A stretch of 57,866 nt of DNA from an uncultured Lachnospiraceae bacterium (lineage in GTDB: Bacteria; Bacillota; Clostridia; Lachnospirales; Lachnospiraceae). The translations under genes were made by a program, and so were the position numbers. Positions 31,680 through 40,551 of the stretch are shown piece after piece. The notes beneath the pieces are model-generated. The model had not been told where the DNA came from and searched no databases. It saw only the letters and a program-made list of their open reading frames with translations. Each line of letters begins with the position of its first letter. The stretch's first letter is position 1. The stretch lies in assembly GCA_934351925.1 (NCBI GenBank), contig CAKRJT010000017.1, forward strand, positions 1 to 57,866, in the 5' to 3' direction.

Positions 31680-32291
31680 TTATGAATCAATTATATTTTC
31701 AGTAACCATACAACGGTAATCACAGTACTCCCTAACCGCATAGGCATCAAAATACTGCTCCTCCCTCGGTATCCACTTTTCCTTAAACATCTGCAGACGC
31801 TGCTCACCGACACGCTTTTGTATGCGCTCTAACTGTATGTCACTGTCTATGTCGAGAAATAGAGTTACCACATTTACGTCCGGGGCGCTCTCATAGATTG
31901 GGTGCAGTCTCGGATGGCAGGAATATGTACCTTCTATGATATTTATTTTTGCAGCCCTGAACAGTGTGGCTTCCATATAGCTCTGGCTGCTGCAAGCAAA
32001 AGGTCTGCAAATAATATCACGTCCCTGCATGAGCGGCAATGCCACCTCAGCAGCAAATCTTTCAAAGTCAATATTTCCGCCCGGCTCTGCAAGCCTCTCC
32101 TCTGTCTGCTGCACTGTCGGCAGATAATAGTCATCCATGTGAAACACATTGCACCGGCAGCGGCAGCCAAACTCCTGTGCAAGAGTGGTTTTACCCGAGC
32201 CGCACCTTCCGTCAATCACAAGCAGAAGGCGCCCGCCATTTAACATTGCAGCTTCTAACCGCGCTAATATTTCCCTTAATATATCGTCCAT
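31680..32291 (-). CDS. Uridine kinase-like P-loop kinase
   Basis: The 203-residue protein has Walker A LVIDGRCGSGKTTLAQEF, then CNVFHMDDYYLP, the substrate-binding DDYY motif seen in uridine kinase and phosphoribulokinase relatives. IIEGTYSCHPRL and an Arg-rich lid (QLERIQKRVGEQRLQMFKEK) follow. These suggest small-molecule phosphorylation, probably a nucleoside. The N-terminus is short and true Udk signatures are incomplete, so the substrate is uncertain. It is 12 bp downstream of the PanT-like gene, so the two are probably co-transcribed. Confidence 0.75.
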   Translation of the reverse strand: MDDILREILARLEAAMLNGGRLLLVIDGRCGSGKTTLAQEFGCRCRCNVFHMDDYYLPTVQQTEERLAEPGGNIDFERFAAEVALPLMQGRDIICRPFACSSQSYMEATLFRAAKINIIEGTYSCHPRLHPIYESAPDVNVVTLFLDIDSDIQLERIQKRVGEQRLQMFKEKWIPREEQYFDAYAVREYCDYRCMVTENIIDS

Positions 32292-32303
32292 ATTTTCTTA
32301 CCA

Positions 32304-32882
32304 CTACTTACCTGAAACCTGTCCTGACATTGTGGCTTTGCTCTCTGTTCCAATGCTCAGAGGCACGACCTTGGCTCGCTTTAAAGCCACCATAATCAAC
32401 GGAATAAGCACAAGCTGTACAATAATTCCCGGAACAGCATTAAGAAGTGCACCCGATATAAACATCTTCCAGGTGAATGCATTTCCGCCTATTCCAAGCA
32501 GAATAACCTCAGCCAGAGCCCATACTACTCTTCCGGCTATCATCGCCGTGATAAGTGATATGTAGAGCATCTTTGTACACTGCCACTTAGCATGGCTGTA
32601 CAGATATCCGCTGACGAAGCCGTACATAGCCATCTCGAATGCCATCGCAAGCGCTGTTGGATATATCGGCGGCATTCCAAAGAGAAGGCTTCTGACAATA
32701 GGCAGCAGAAAACCTATCGCGGCTCCGTACTGCCAGCCTACGATAAAACCGCAGAGCAGCACCGGAATGTGCATCGGCAGAAGCATCCTTCCTATCGACG
32801 GTATCTGCCCCGTGAGAAAAGGCAGAACAATTCCCACAGCGAACAACATAGCCGTCACGGCAAGCTTTTTTACTTTGTTCAT
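32304..32882 (-). CDS. ECF transporter substrate-binding (S) component, PanT-like
   Basis: A 192-residue membrane protein with six hydrophobic segments. IGRMLLPMHIPVLLCGFIVG, RSLLFGMPPIYPTALAMAFE and AMYGFVSGYLYSH resemble pantothenate S components (COG4684 type). S components capture a vitamin and dock to a shared EcfT/EcfA module, not present in this window. Substrate is inferred: pantothenate is favoured and would feed CoaX (4714-5481). ATG 32882 is preceded by GTG 32885; the AGGAGG at 32892-32897 could serve either. Confidence 0.75.
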   Translation of the reverse strand: MNKVKKLAVTAMLFAVGIVLPFLTGQIPSIGRMLLPMHIPVLLCGFIVGWQYGAAIGFLLPIVRSLLFGMPPIYPTALAMAFEMAMYGFVSGYLYSHAKWQCTKMLYISLITAMIAGRVVWALAEVILLGIGGNAFTWKMFISGALLNAVPGIIVQLVLIPLIMVALKRAKVVPLSIGTESKATMSGQVSGK

Positions 32883-32897
32883 CACTATATTCCTCCT

Positions 32898-32958
32898 AAA
32901 AAAATTTGACCCTTACCCCCGGTGATAAATATACACCTAAAGCTGGGTTTAGGGTCAA
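32898..32958 (-). promoter_or_regulatory. Structured terminator leader of the PanT-like gene, riboswitch candidate
   Basis: In mRNA sense, UUGACCCU (32951-32958) pairs with AGGGUCAA (32906-32913), followed by seven U's (32898-32904) and then AGGAGG: a terminator directly before the ribosome binding site. Inside it, CCUAAA-cccagc-UUUAGG forms a competing hairpin whose loop CCC could pair with the downstream GGGGG, an H-type pseudoknot. It does not match any vitamin riboswitch consensus I know. Confidence 0.55.
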
Positions 32959-32983
32959 TAGTTTTATACTATGTTCTTCATAA

Positions 32984-33517
32984 TTAATAGTGTGTTTTCT
33001 TCGAGAAGTAGAACACTGTCAACAAATCGGATACACCATTATATATAAGTGCAATACCGATTATTCTGAATAGAAACTCCGCTGTGCTGAACGGATTTAT
33101 CAGAATAAGGACACCTAACAAAAGGCTCAGTACCGCGATGATAAGCACTGCCACACTTCCGTCAGCCTTGTACTTCATCATGTCAAGAGCCTCCTGAAGT
33201 TTCACAATTCCACTTATAACGATTAATATTCCGAGTATAAAAGGCACTATGGAAATAATAAAACCTGCTCCAAAATAAAGCAGCGCCGCTATGACAAAAT
33301 ATACAATTCCTTTTGTGACACCGCCATTTCCGACACTGTATTTATCCCTAAAATACGAAACAAGCGACACAACGCCCATAACCGCTGCAACAATTGCAAG
33401 AATATGGACTATTGTTACAAGTGCCATCCCCGGCCTGATTAGAAGTACAAATCCAAGTATGAGATACGCTATTGACGACCACACTACATCCTTACGGATT
33501 TTTTCGAATAAATTCAT
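32984..33517 (-). CDS. HdeD/DUF308 family membrane protein
   Basis: ATG 33517 (MNLFEKIRKDVVWSS) follows GGAGGG. The 177-residue protein has six transmembrane segments in three pairs (AYLILGFVLLIRPGMALVTI, IAALLYFGAGFIISIVPFIL, VLIIAVLSLLLGVLILINPF), the internal-repeat layout of DUF308 proteins related to E. coli HdeD (acid-resistance membrane protein). Function in Firmicutes is unknown. Gap 33518-33705 contains only AT-rich sequence. Confidence 0.85.
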   Translation of the reverse strand: MNLFEKIRKDVVWSSIAYLILGFVLLIRPGMALVTIVHILAIVAAVMGVVSLVSYFRDKYSVGNGGVTKGIVYFVIAALLYFGAGFIISIVPFILGILIVISGIVKLQEALDMMKYKADGSVAVLIIAVLSLLLGVLILINPFSTAEFLFRIIGIALIYNGVSDLLTVFYFSKKTHY

Positions 33518-33705
33518 GGTTCCCTCCACTTCCGTGAACACCTGTGTACTCCATGCATTTTTCCGGCACACTGTCCACAAATATTTTTTCTATTGTTTTC
33601 TACAAGTATACCATTATTTTCTGAAAATAACCATTATATTTTAATAAAATTATTTAAAATATATGGCAAATTCAATATGTTCATGCCTCACTCTACAGCC
33701 ATCTT

Positions 33706-35007
33706 CTAGTCGGCAGCACTCTTCGCGTTGGGATAAATTTTCTCCATTTTGGCATCATCGTAGTGCTCATCCATCCACACCTGCCATTTATCCGATGCCT
33801 CTATATTCTTTTCCCTCTCGTCATATCTTATGAGTGCAAGTCCCGACACAGCCATATTGCACAGCATGAACACGATAAGCAGCCAGGTCGCTATCTTTCC
33901 GGCAGGAACAGGTATCTTCTCGATGAGTGCCGATGCCCTCGGATAGAGAAGCTTGAACCACACGACCGCCGCTATTCCCCAGAAAAAGCAATAGAGAAGG
34001 TTAATTCTTCCACCGAGGTTGAACGGTATCTTGCTGTAGTCCCAGAACACCTTGCCAAAAACAATCTCCGTGAACACGCTGCACAGGTACTCGTAGGCAC
34101 CTCCAAGGAGCGTTCCCGTCCAGAAGAGGAAGCTGTCGCTCTTGTTTCTGTACTTGTAGAGCATCGCCGTTGCCGCTGCGATTGCAAGTCCCCAGACTAT
34201 GCTGAACGGTCCCCACACGACACTGCTTCTGCTCATCCACACGCCCGCCGTTATGCGGCAGAATATCGTCTCCGTTATGTCACCTAAAAATGCACCGATG
34301 AAGAACAGCATGACCACCTTGTAGAAGTCACAGCCCTGTGCAAACACTTTCTTGTCCCTAGACGCTGCAGCGACCTTGGCGGCCTTCGGGTATGCCCTGT
34401 GTATACGCCTGTCCATAGTACGGTTGATTGCCCTTGCAAGCCTGACGCCCACGGACGCTATCGCATCGTTTGCCTCCTCCCATCTTTCAGGGTGCCTGCT
34501 CTTTCCCTTGGCAAGAATGTACGACGCAAGAACATCCACAATAAGCACGGCTGCGAGCACAATCAACATGATATGTAAAAGAAGCTGCGGAATTACGCCA
34601 ATTATATTTAACAGAAGCCTGTTGGCAAACCTCACCACCACATAGCCAAGCGCACCCTTTATAAGTGAGAATGGGACACAGATATATCCATCAAGATTCC
34701 ACTTGATGTTGCTGTAATTCCACCATCTCTCATGGTATATCCTCTCTATGAGTTTTCCTGCTGCAAGCTCGATGGCAGCCGCGTACACCGTCGCGAACAA
34801 AAACAACCAGAAGCCGCTAAGCTCATGTAAACCCACCGTCATAAGCACAGCACCGATACCGTACACAATACACAGCGGTCCGCTAACCAGTCCCCTGTTC
34901 ACAAAATGCTTCTGCCTTATAGCCGCATAGGCAGTCTCAAAAAGCCACCCTATAAAGGAATATATGAAGAACAGCCACAGAAGCCCGTATATAGAAATAT
35001 TATCCAT
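33706..35007 (-). CDS. Putative ABC transporter permease, CmpB family (duplicated domain)
   Basis: The 433-residue membrane protein opens LWLFFIYSFIGWLFETAYAA, then FVNRGLVSGPLCIVYGIGAV and ERIYHERWWNYSNIKWNLDG, the marks of the CmpB-like permease family (PF06541). A second copy of the same layout follows after about residue 225 (VVMLFFIGAFLGDITETIFC, VWGPFSIVWGLAIAAATAML, FGKVFWDYSKIPFNLGG), so it is a tandem-domain form. No ATPase partner is adjacent and transport activity is unproven for the family. AGGAAACGG precedes the ATG. Confidence 0.85.
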   Translation of the reverse strand: MDNISIYGLLWLFFIYSFIGWLFETAYAAIRQKHFVNRGLVSGPLCIVYGIGAVLMTVGLHELSGFWLFLFATVYAAAIELAAGKLIERIYHERWWNYSNIKWNLDGYICVPFSLIKGALGYVVVRFANRLLLNIIGVIPQLLLHIMLIVLAAVLIVDVLASYILAKGKSRHPERWEEANDAIASVGVRLARAINRTMDRRIHRAYPKAAKVAAASRDKKVFAQGCDFYKVVMLFFIGAFLGDITETIFCRITAGVWMSRSSVVWGPFSIVWGLAIAAATAMLYKYRNKSDSFLFWTGTLLGGAYEYLCSVFTEIVFGKVFWDYSKIPFNLGGRINLLYCFFWGIAAVVWFKLLYPRASALIEKIPVPAGKIATWLLIVFMLCNMAVSGLALIRYDEREKNIEASDKWQVWMDEHYDDAKMEKIYPNAKSAAD

Positions 35008-35048
35008 CGCCCGTTTCCTTTCATGCTTTCATAAGTTATTTTATCAAT

Positions 35049-37562
35049 TTAGGACAACACCGTCACCTTTTCGCCCTCCGTGCTCCTGCATGTAAAGTAC
35101 AGTATCTGTGCGTCCTCAGCATACTCCTTGAGATATCTGAGTGCATTCCCTGCCCTCTCATCATCATATTGCAGCAAAACGTCGTCGAGCATGAGCGGAA
35201 GTCTCTCTCCCCCATCCGTTATGAGCTCCGTCATCGCAAGTCTCAGCGAGAGATATGCCTGATCCGTCGTGCCGTTGCTGAGATACTTCCACTCGTGATA
35301 GCCGCCGTCCTTAGGCTTAGCCTGTATGGAGTACTCCTTATCGACCATGACCTTCTCATATCTTCCACCTGTCAGCTTCTCAAAAATCCGGGCCGTCTTT
35401 TCATTGAGTACCGGTCCAAAGCTCCTGCTTACATCGTCGACTGCTGCCTGCATGTTCTCCTGCGCCAGCACAAGTGCGTCGTAGAGCTCCTTCTTGCGCT
35501 CATACTCACCCGTCAGCTCGGCTGACATTCTCCTAAGTTCGCTCTCGTCGTGCTCAGGACTTCTAAGCATCAGCGCCAGCTCTCCAAGCTGTCCCCTTAT
35601 GTCCTCCATGATGGACTCATTGTCCTCTATTGCAGTATTTATCGTCTGCAAGTCAAGCTCTGACACATCGCAGGACATATCCTTAACCAGCTCCTGCAGC
35701 TGCGCCCTCAGCTCACCGCAGCTTTTGTCATTGGCTTCAAGCTGCCCATCAAGCCCGGCTATAACTCCTTCAAGCTCCCTGTAGGACTGCACATTTCCAG
35801 CCTGAGCCCTAAGTTTTCCGTCAAACACTGCTGCCTTCTCCCTCAAACTGTTGTACCCGGTACGCACCCTCTCCGGGTCATCATCTCCGACAAAGCTTCT
35901 GTACTCCTTCTCTGCCTCGGCAAGCTCAGCCACTGCCGCATCGTACAGGCTCTTGTTGACCGTCGCCTCCTCATTCTCCTGCGCCAGCCTCTCAAGCTCA
36001 GACAACGTGGCAACACCGTACTTTGCATATATGCCATCAAGTGTCCTGCGGCACTCTGCAAGTTGTCTGCTCGTTATCGCGTCAAAATCACAGCCTGTGT
36101 CCGGATAGAGTCCATCTCCCTTGTCAAACAGTCTTCCCTTCTCACGCTCAAAACTGTTGTTTGCATCCGCTCTCTCCTGTGCGAGCTTTTTTATAAGCTG
36201 CTCCGTATCATTCAGACGGCGTGCATGCTCCTCCGACTGCCTCCTGTAAACCGAGAAAATAACCGCACCTATTCCCGCAAAGACAAAAGCTCCTATAAGA
36301 CAGAATATTGACACCGTAAATGTCAGCACTGCAGCCACAACCGCAGCGAGCATAAAAGCAGCGCTCACTATAAGTCTCGTCTTTTTTACCTCCGGTATCT
36401 TCTCAATCAGTTCCCTCGCGTCGGTCTCCTTTCTCTTTGCTTCCAGCTTTCTTGCGAGCGCCGGTCTGTAGCTGTCGCTTATCCTCTCGCTCAGGTAACA
36501 CAGTTTTTCCTTGTTCGACTCCTGCGTCCTCGCGAGCAGCACGTCCTCCCTGCTCACCGCAGCTCCCGAGATTTTTCTTGCCCCGAGCTCGTCCACCTGC
36601 GCCTGCTTAGCCGACATGCCATGTCTGAGCTCATCTGCGCGCCTCATATATTCCGTGACCGTGTTGTAGTTATAATTCTGTCCTTTGAATGAATCTGCCT
36701 CCTCCTCAAGCCGTCTGCCCTCCGCCATAAGCTCGTTAAGCTGTCCACGCCTTTTTTCGAGAATATCTTTCTCTGCCGCGCACTGCTCCAGGGTCTCATT
36801 TAACCTGAAAAGCTGCTCCTCCCGTTTCAAGCTGCTCCTTTTCCTGCCACATTCGTCCAGCTCAGCCTCCAGGCGTGACCTTCTCTCCATATACTGTGCC
36901 TGCTGCCTCACAAGCTCCTCGTTCTTTAAAAGCTCCGCCTGCACACTTCCAAGCTCCTCTGTAAGCTGCACAAGCCTTCCCTTACTGCCGCTCTTTGACA
37001 GCAGAAGCTCTTTCGCCCTTGTAAGCCTTTGAAGCACTGTCGACTGTGAAACCTCCTCATCCATCGTGGTCACAAGGTTGGACAGTCTGACAGCTATATC
37101 CTCGTTCGTCTGCCCACTGCCCGTAAAGCCGCCAAAGCCGCTTATATACACGCTCTTTTCAAAGCTTCCGACATCTATTCCGAAAAAGCGGTGTCCTATC
37201 TCCTCATCTCTCCCCAGCTCAAGCTCCCCGCCCGTCTGCGAGTCATACAGCCTCACGATATCCGTCTTTATGGTCTTTTTGAACACCTTGCGTATTCTGT
37301 ACTGCCGTCCCGCATAGGTAAATTCCAGTTCCCCACACATCGCAGAGCCGTCCCACGGCGCATATTTTTTTCTGAGACTCTTGCCTATATCCGAGCTCTT
37401 CTCCTGTGCCGTCCTTCCGTAGAACATCATCTCAATAAATGCCATTATGGTCGATTTACCCGCCTCATTGTCACCGTAAATAATGTTCATTCCATCGTGA
37501 AAGTCAAGCCTGTAATTCTTGAACTTTCCGAAACTTTCTATATAAATACCGTCAATTCTCAT
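35049..37562 (-). CDS. YhaN/SbcC-like AAA ATPase with coiled coil
   Basis: The 837-residue protein starts with a RecF/SbcC-type ATPase half (IESFGKFKNYRLDFHDGMNI; Walker A IYGDNEAGKSTIMAFIEMMF). Long coiled coils follow (about 170-680), interrupted near 395-430 by hydrophobic LIVSAAFMLAAVVAAVLTFTVSIFC, which looks like a membrane-inserted hairpin. The C-terminal half carries the ABC signature-like YLSNGTTDQAYLSLRLAM and Walker B LPLMLDDVLLQYDD. The membrane segment is typical of Bacillus YhaN rather than SbcC. It overlaps the nuclease gene before it by 11 bp, so the two form a complex-like pair for DNA end or repair work. Confidence 0.9.
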   Translation of the reverse strand: MRIDGIYIESFGKFKNYRLDFHDGMNIIYGDNEAGKSTIMAFIEMMFYGRTAQEKSSDIGKSLRKKYAPWDGSAMCGELEFTYAGRQYRIRKVFKKTIKTDIVRLYDSQTGGELELGRDEEIGHRFFGIDVGSFEKSVYISGFGGFTGSGQTNEDIAVRLSNLVTTMDEEVSQSTVLQRLTRAKELLLSKSGSKGRLVQLTEELGSVQAELLKNEELVRQQAQYMERRSRLEAELDECGRKRSSLKREEQLFRLNETLEQCAAEKDILEKRRGQLNELMAEGRRLEEEADSFKGQNYNYNTVTEYMRRADELRHGMSAKQAQVDELGARKISGAAVSREDVLLARTQESNKEKLCYLSERISDSYRPALARKLEAKRKETDARELIEKIPEVKKTRLIVSAAFMLAAVVAAVLTFTVSIFCLIGAFVFAGIGAVIFSVYRRQSEEHARRLNDTEQLIKKLAQERADANNSFEREKGRLFDKGDGLYPDTGCDFDAITSRQLAECRRTLDGIYAKYGVATLSELERLAQENEEATVNKSLYDAAVAELAEAEKEYRSFVGDDDPERVRTGYNSLREKAAVFDGKLRAQAGNVQSYRELEGVIAGLDGQLEANDKSCGELRAQLQELVKDMSCDVSELDLQTINTAIEDNESIMEDIRGQLGELALMLRSPEHDESELRRMSAELTGEYERKKELYDALVLAQENMQAAVDDVSRSFGPVLNEKTARIFEKLTGGRYEKVMVDKEYSIQAKPKDGGYHEWKYLSNGTTDQAYLSLRLAMTELITDGGERLPLMLDDVLLQYDDERAGNALRYLKEYAEDAQILYFTCRSTEGEKVTVLS

Positions 37563-38736
37563 CTACTCCCACCTCCCCGTCAAATGCCCTTATTCCAAGC
37601 TCGAGCGCCTTTCGGTAAAGACCTGCCCCCTTCTCATTGCCTGCCTGCTCCTGCGCCCTTATGCCATCTAACATTCTCGCCGTGTACATGCCCTTTAATG
37701 AGTTTTCCTTCGCAAGCTCCTCGTAATCAAGCAGAAGCCTTGTATTATCCCGCAATTTTATATAGAAGAATTTTCCGGAAAGCTGTGCCGACAGCTCCTC
37801 CACGGAGACTGCCGCATCCTCACCTATATCTCCGGTCAGCGTTATCTTGTAGAGATTATCCTCCACCCTGTTCTCCGACAAGAGCACGGTGAAAGCATCG
37901 TCCTCCGTCACGCTCTGCGCCGCTCTGCATATCCGGCCGACAACCTCAGCCCTGTCCGTGGCTCCTGATACATCGACATCCACATGATAGTAGCGCCTCC
38001 TCGATGTACTGACATACTCGGTTATCAGCTCGTGCCTGCCAAGCAGGAGTTTCGAAAGCTCTCCCGTGTAAAACCCCTTTATGCCGTCCTCGTCAAAGCC
38101 CTGCCCCTCTATGGTTCCCGAATATGCGTACAATGTATCACCAATCTTGTTAACCTTCGTCTGCCTATGGACATGTCCGAGTGCCAGATAATCTATGCCG
38201 CTCTTTTCGATATCCTCATCCGTTATCGCGTTGTACTCACTTTTTCCGCTCTTTCCGACAAGCTGTCCATGGAGTATTCCGATATTTATAAGCTCGTCCT
38301 TTGGCAGCCTCACGCCCATCAAAAGCCTGTCCGTCACATAGCAGCTCTCAAAACCGCAGCCCCATATGCGGTAGCCCTTCTCCCTGTTTTCAATGACCCT
38401 TGGCGTACTGCCGAATATCGTCACATTGCAGCTCCAACCGCTCTGCCTGTACGGCGATGTTATGGTATAAGGGTCGTGATTACCCGGAGCTATATAGACA
38501 TCCGTCGCCGGAATGGTGGAAAACGCAGCCTTAATCTGCTGAATAACCGCCTCCTCCACATTCTCGCTGTCAAACAGATCCCCTGCAATCAGCAGTATAT
38601 CCACCTCCTCATCGCGGCAATACTCCACAATGCGGAGAAAGCTCTGCAAAACTTCCGCCTTTCTCTGCCTGCTCCTTAACCTGTTGAGTGCAAATTCCAT
38701 GCCGATATGCACATCGGCGCAATGAACAAATTTCAT
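37552..38736 (-). CDS. YhaO/SbcD-like metallophosphoesterase (DNA repair exonuclease)
   Basis: The 394-residue protein has the calcineurin-type metal ligands: MKFVHCADVHIG (DxH), LLIAGDLFDSENV (GDxxD), YIAPGNHDPY (GNHD), IGILHGQLVG and LALGHVHRQ (GHxH). This is the Mre11/SbcD layout with a C-terminal capping domain. It lies first in a pair with the YhaN-like ATPase and overlaps it, so they are translationally coupled. It likely acts as the Mn-dependent nuclease of an SbcCD-like complex. Start at 38736 follows GGGAGGAAG. Confidence 0.92.
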   Translation of the reverse strand: MKFVHCADVHIGMEFALNRLRSRQRKAEVLQSFLRIVEYCRDEEVDILLIAGDLFDSENVEEAVIQQIKAAFSTIPATDVYIAPGNHDPYTITSPYRQSGWSCNVTIFGSTPRVIENREKGYRIWGCGFESCYVTDRLLMGVRLPKDELINIGILHGQLVGKSGKSEYNAITDEDIEKSGIDYLALGHVHRQTKVNKIGDTLYAYSGTIEGQGFDEDGIKGFYTGELSKLLLGRHELITEYVSTSRRRYYHVDVDVSGATDRAEVVGRICRAAQSVTEDDAFTVLLSENRVEDNLYKITLTGDIGEDAAVSVEELSAQLSGKFFYIKLRDNTRLLLDYEELAKENSLKGMYTARMLDGIRAQEQAGNEKGAGLYRKALELGIRAFDGEVGVDEN

Positions 38737-38774
38737 ACTTCCTCCCTGTTTTATTTATACATGAAAAACTAAGA

Positions 38775-38803
38775 TTGCCAAATTACACATAAAAGCGTAT
38801 ATT
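38775..38803 (+). promoter_or_regulatory. Promoter for the flippase gene
   Basis: TTGCCA (38775-38780), 17 bp, TATATT (38798-38803), 53 bp before the ATG. Confidence 0.55.
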
Positions 38804-38855
38804 ATATTTACATTTGGAAAAATAATACATAAGGTAATTGATAAGGAGTCCTCTT

Positions 38856-40472
38856 ATGTCTGAGAACCGGAAAACCAATTTTATACGCCAGGGCACCATT
38901 CTTGCCATGGCATCGATAATTGTACGAATGATAGGCATTGTATACCGCATACCGGTCGCCAACATAATCGGCGATGAAGGAAATGGCATCTACGGCGCTG
39001 CCTATGAGATATACAACCTGGCGCTTATCCTTTCCTCCTACAGCCTGCCCCTTGCCGTATCGAAGCTTCTGTCGGCACAGCTTACAAAGGGCTGTTACAG
39101 AACCGGAAAGAAGATCTTCACCGCTGCACTCATATTCTCCTGCATATCAGGCGGTCTGATGGCTCTGCTCATCTTCTTCGGAGCCGGATTTATAGAGAAG
39201 CATTTCTACAGCAATTTTACGGGAATTGCCGTCCCATTAAAGGTACTTGCAGTGACAATTTTCGTCGTTGCACTGCTTGGAACCCTGAGAGGCTTCTTTC
39301 AGGCCAGAAAGACCATGATACCTACAGCGATATCGCAGGTGCTTGAGCAGATTGTCAACGCCGCGGGAAGCATATTCTTCGCATGGTCCTTCATACGCAG
39401 ACATGCCGACTCCGGGATTGCCGCAGGCTGGGGTGCCGCAGGCTCCACAATGGGAACCCTGCTCGGTGCCGCCACGGGACTCTTCTTCCTGGTATTTGTT
39501 TACATTATATATCATCCTATTGTAAAAAAACAGATACAACATGACCGCAGCATCGACGATACAACATATCTTGAAATATACAAGCTGCTGATTGCAACCA
39601 TCATTCCCGTCATTCTCGGTCAGACCGTGTACCAGCTAAGCGGGGTAATCGACAGCATGATGTTCTCGGGGCTCGCTGCCGGTGACAATGTATCAACGCT
39701 GTACGGCGTGTACAGCACCAAGTACAAGCTCCTCGTGAACGTGCCTATCGCCATTGCCTCTGCTATGGCATCGTCGCTCATACCGACATTGGTTGCCGCC
39801 TTCACCAAGGGTGACAAAAAGGGCATGAAGCAGAAGATAGCCGTATCGATAAAGGTGAATATGATTGTCGCATTTCCATGTGCTTTCGGTCTGACCTTCC
39901 TCGGAGGTCCGATTGTGCGTATGCTGTTCCCGTCCTCAGATTATAAGCTTGGCGGCTGGCTGTTGGCAGCCGGAAGTACCGCCGTCATATTCTATGCGTT
40001 GTCGACAGTTACCAACGCCGCACTCCAGGGAATAAACCTCATGCGTATGCCGGTAAAGCATGCCGCGATATCCCTCGGAATACATGTGGCGCTCGTGTTT
40101 ATGCTTCTTAGGTTTACCAAGCTTGGAATATACACTCTCGTAATCGGAAACGTGACTTACCCGCTCGTGGTGTGTATTCTCAATTCCATCTGCTTAAAAA
40201 GGCGTCTGCACTACAGACAGGAATATAAAACAACCTTCATAATTCCTGCCATATCGAGCGCCGTGATGGGAGCCTGCGCGTACCTTATATATCGTCTGGG
40301 CTGCGCTGCCATACACTCTAACACGGTCTCCTGCCTCATCGCGGTTATAACCGCGGTTATTATCTATTTTGTACTTATATTACTTCTGGGTGGATTAAAT
40401 GAAAGCGACCTGCCCGACTTCCCTATGGGAATACGTATCGGACGCGTCGCCAAGAAGCTTCATCTTATGTAA
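38856..40472 (+). CDS. Polysaccharide flippase, MurJ/SpoVB/Wzx-like (MOP superfamily)
   Basis: ATG 38856 (MSENRKTNFIRQGTILAMAS) follows AAGGAG. The 538-residue protein has about 14 transmembrane helices. IVRMIGIVYRIPVANIIGDE, EGNGIYGAAYEIYNLALILS, LPLAVSKLLSAQ and RGFFQARKTMIPTAISQVLE are typical of the SpoVB/YtgP group of lipid-linked oligosaccharide flippases, which include Lipid II flippases. It moves undecaprenyl-linked precursors across the membrane. No glycosyltransferases are adjacent, which favours a general peptidoglycan role over a capsule role. Confidence 0.9.
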   Translation: MSENRKTNFIRQGTILAMASIIVRMIGIVYRIPVANIIGDEGNGIYGAAYEIYNLALILSSYSLPLAVSKLLSAQLTKGCYRTGKKIFTAALIFSCISGGLMALLIFFGAGFIEKHFYSNFTGIAVPLKVLAVTIFVVALLGTLRGFFQARKTMIPTAISQVLEQIVNAAGSIFFAWSFIRRHADSGIAAGWGAAGSTMGTLLGAATGLFFLVFVYIIYHPIVKKQIQHDRSIDDTTYLEIYKLLIATIIPVILGQTVYQLSGVIDSMMFSGLAAGDNVSTLYGVYSTKYKLLVNVPIAIASAMASSLIPTLVAAFTKGDKKGMKQKIAVSIKVNMIVAFPCAFGLTFLGGPIVRMLFPSSDYKLGGWLLAAGSTAVIFYALSTVTNAALQGINLMRMPVKHAAISLGIHVALVFMLLRFTKLGIYTLVIGNVTYPLVVCILNSICLKRRLHYRQEYKTTFIIPAISSAVMGACAYLIYRLGCAAIHSNTVSCLIAVITAVIIYFVLILLLGGLNESDLPDFPMGIRIGRVAKKLHLM

Positions 40473-40512
40473 TGATTGTTGATTATTGATAGAATTTAAT
40501 CTGTACCTTCCA

Positions 40513-40551
40513 CTGGCAGCAGGACTACACTTCCCTGCTGTCAGTTTTTTT
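40513..40551 (+). terminator. Terminator of the flippase gene
   Basis: CTGGCAGCAGG pairs with CCTGCTGTCAG (one mismatch), followed by seven T's. It overlaps the 3' end of the convergent OLD-like gene (stop at 40525). Confidence 0.85.

Noticed and set aside
32898..32958. Known preQ1, THF or TPP riboswitch
   Set aside because: The conserved core bases of these classes are not present; kept only as an unclassified leader.
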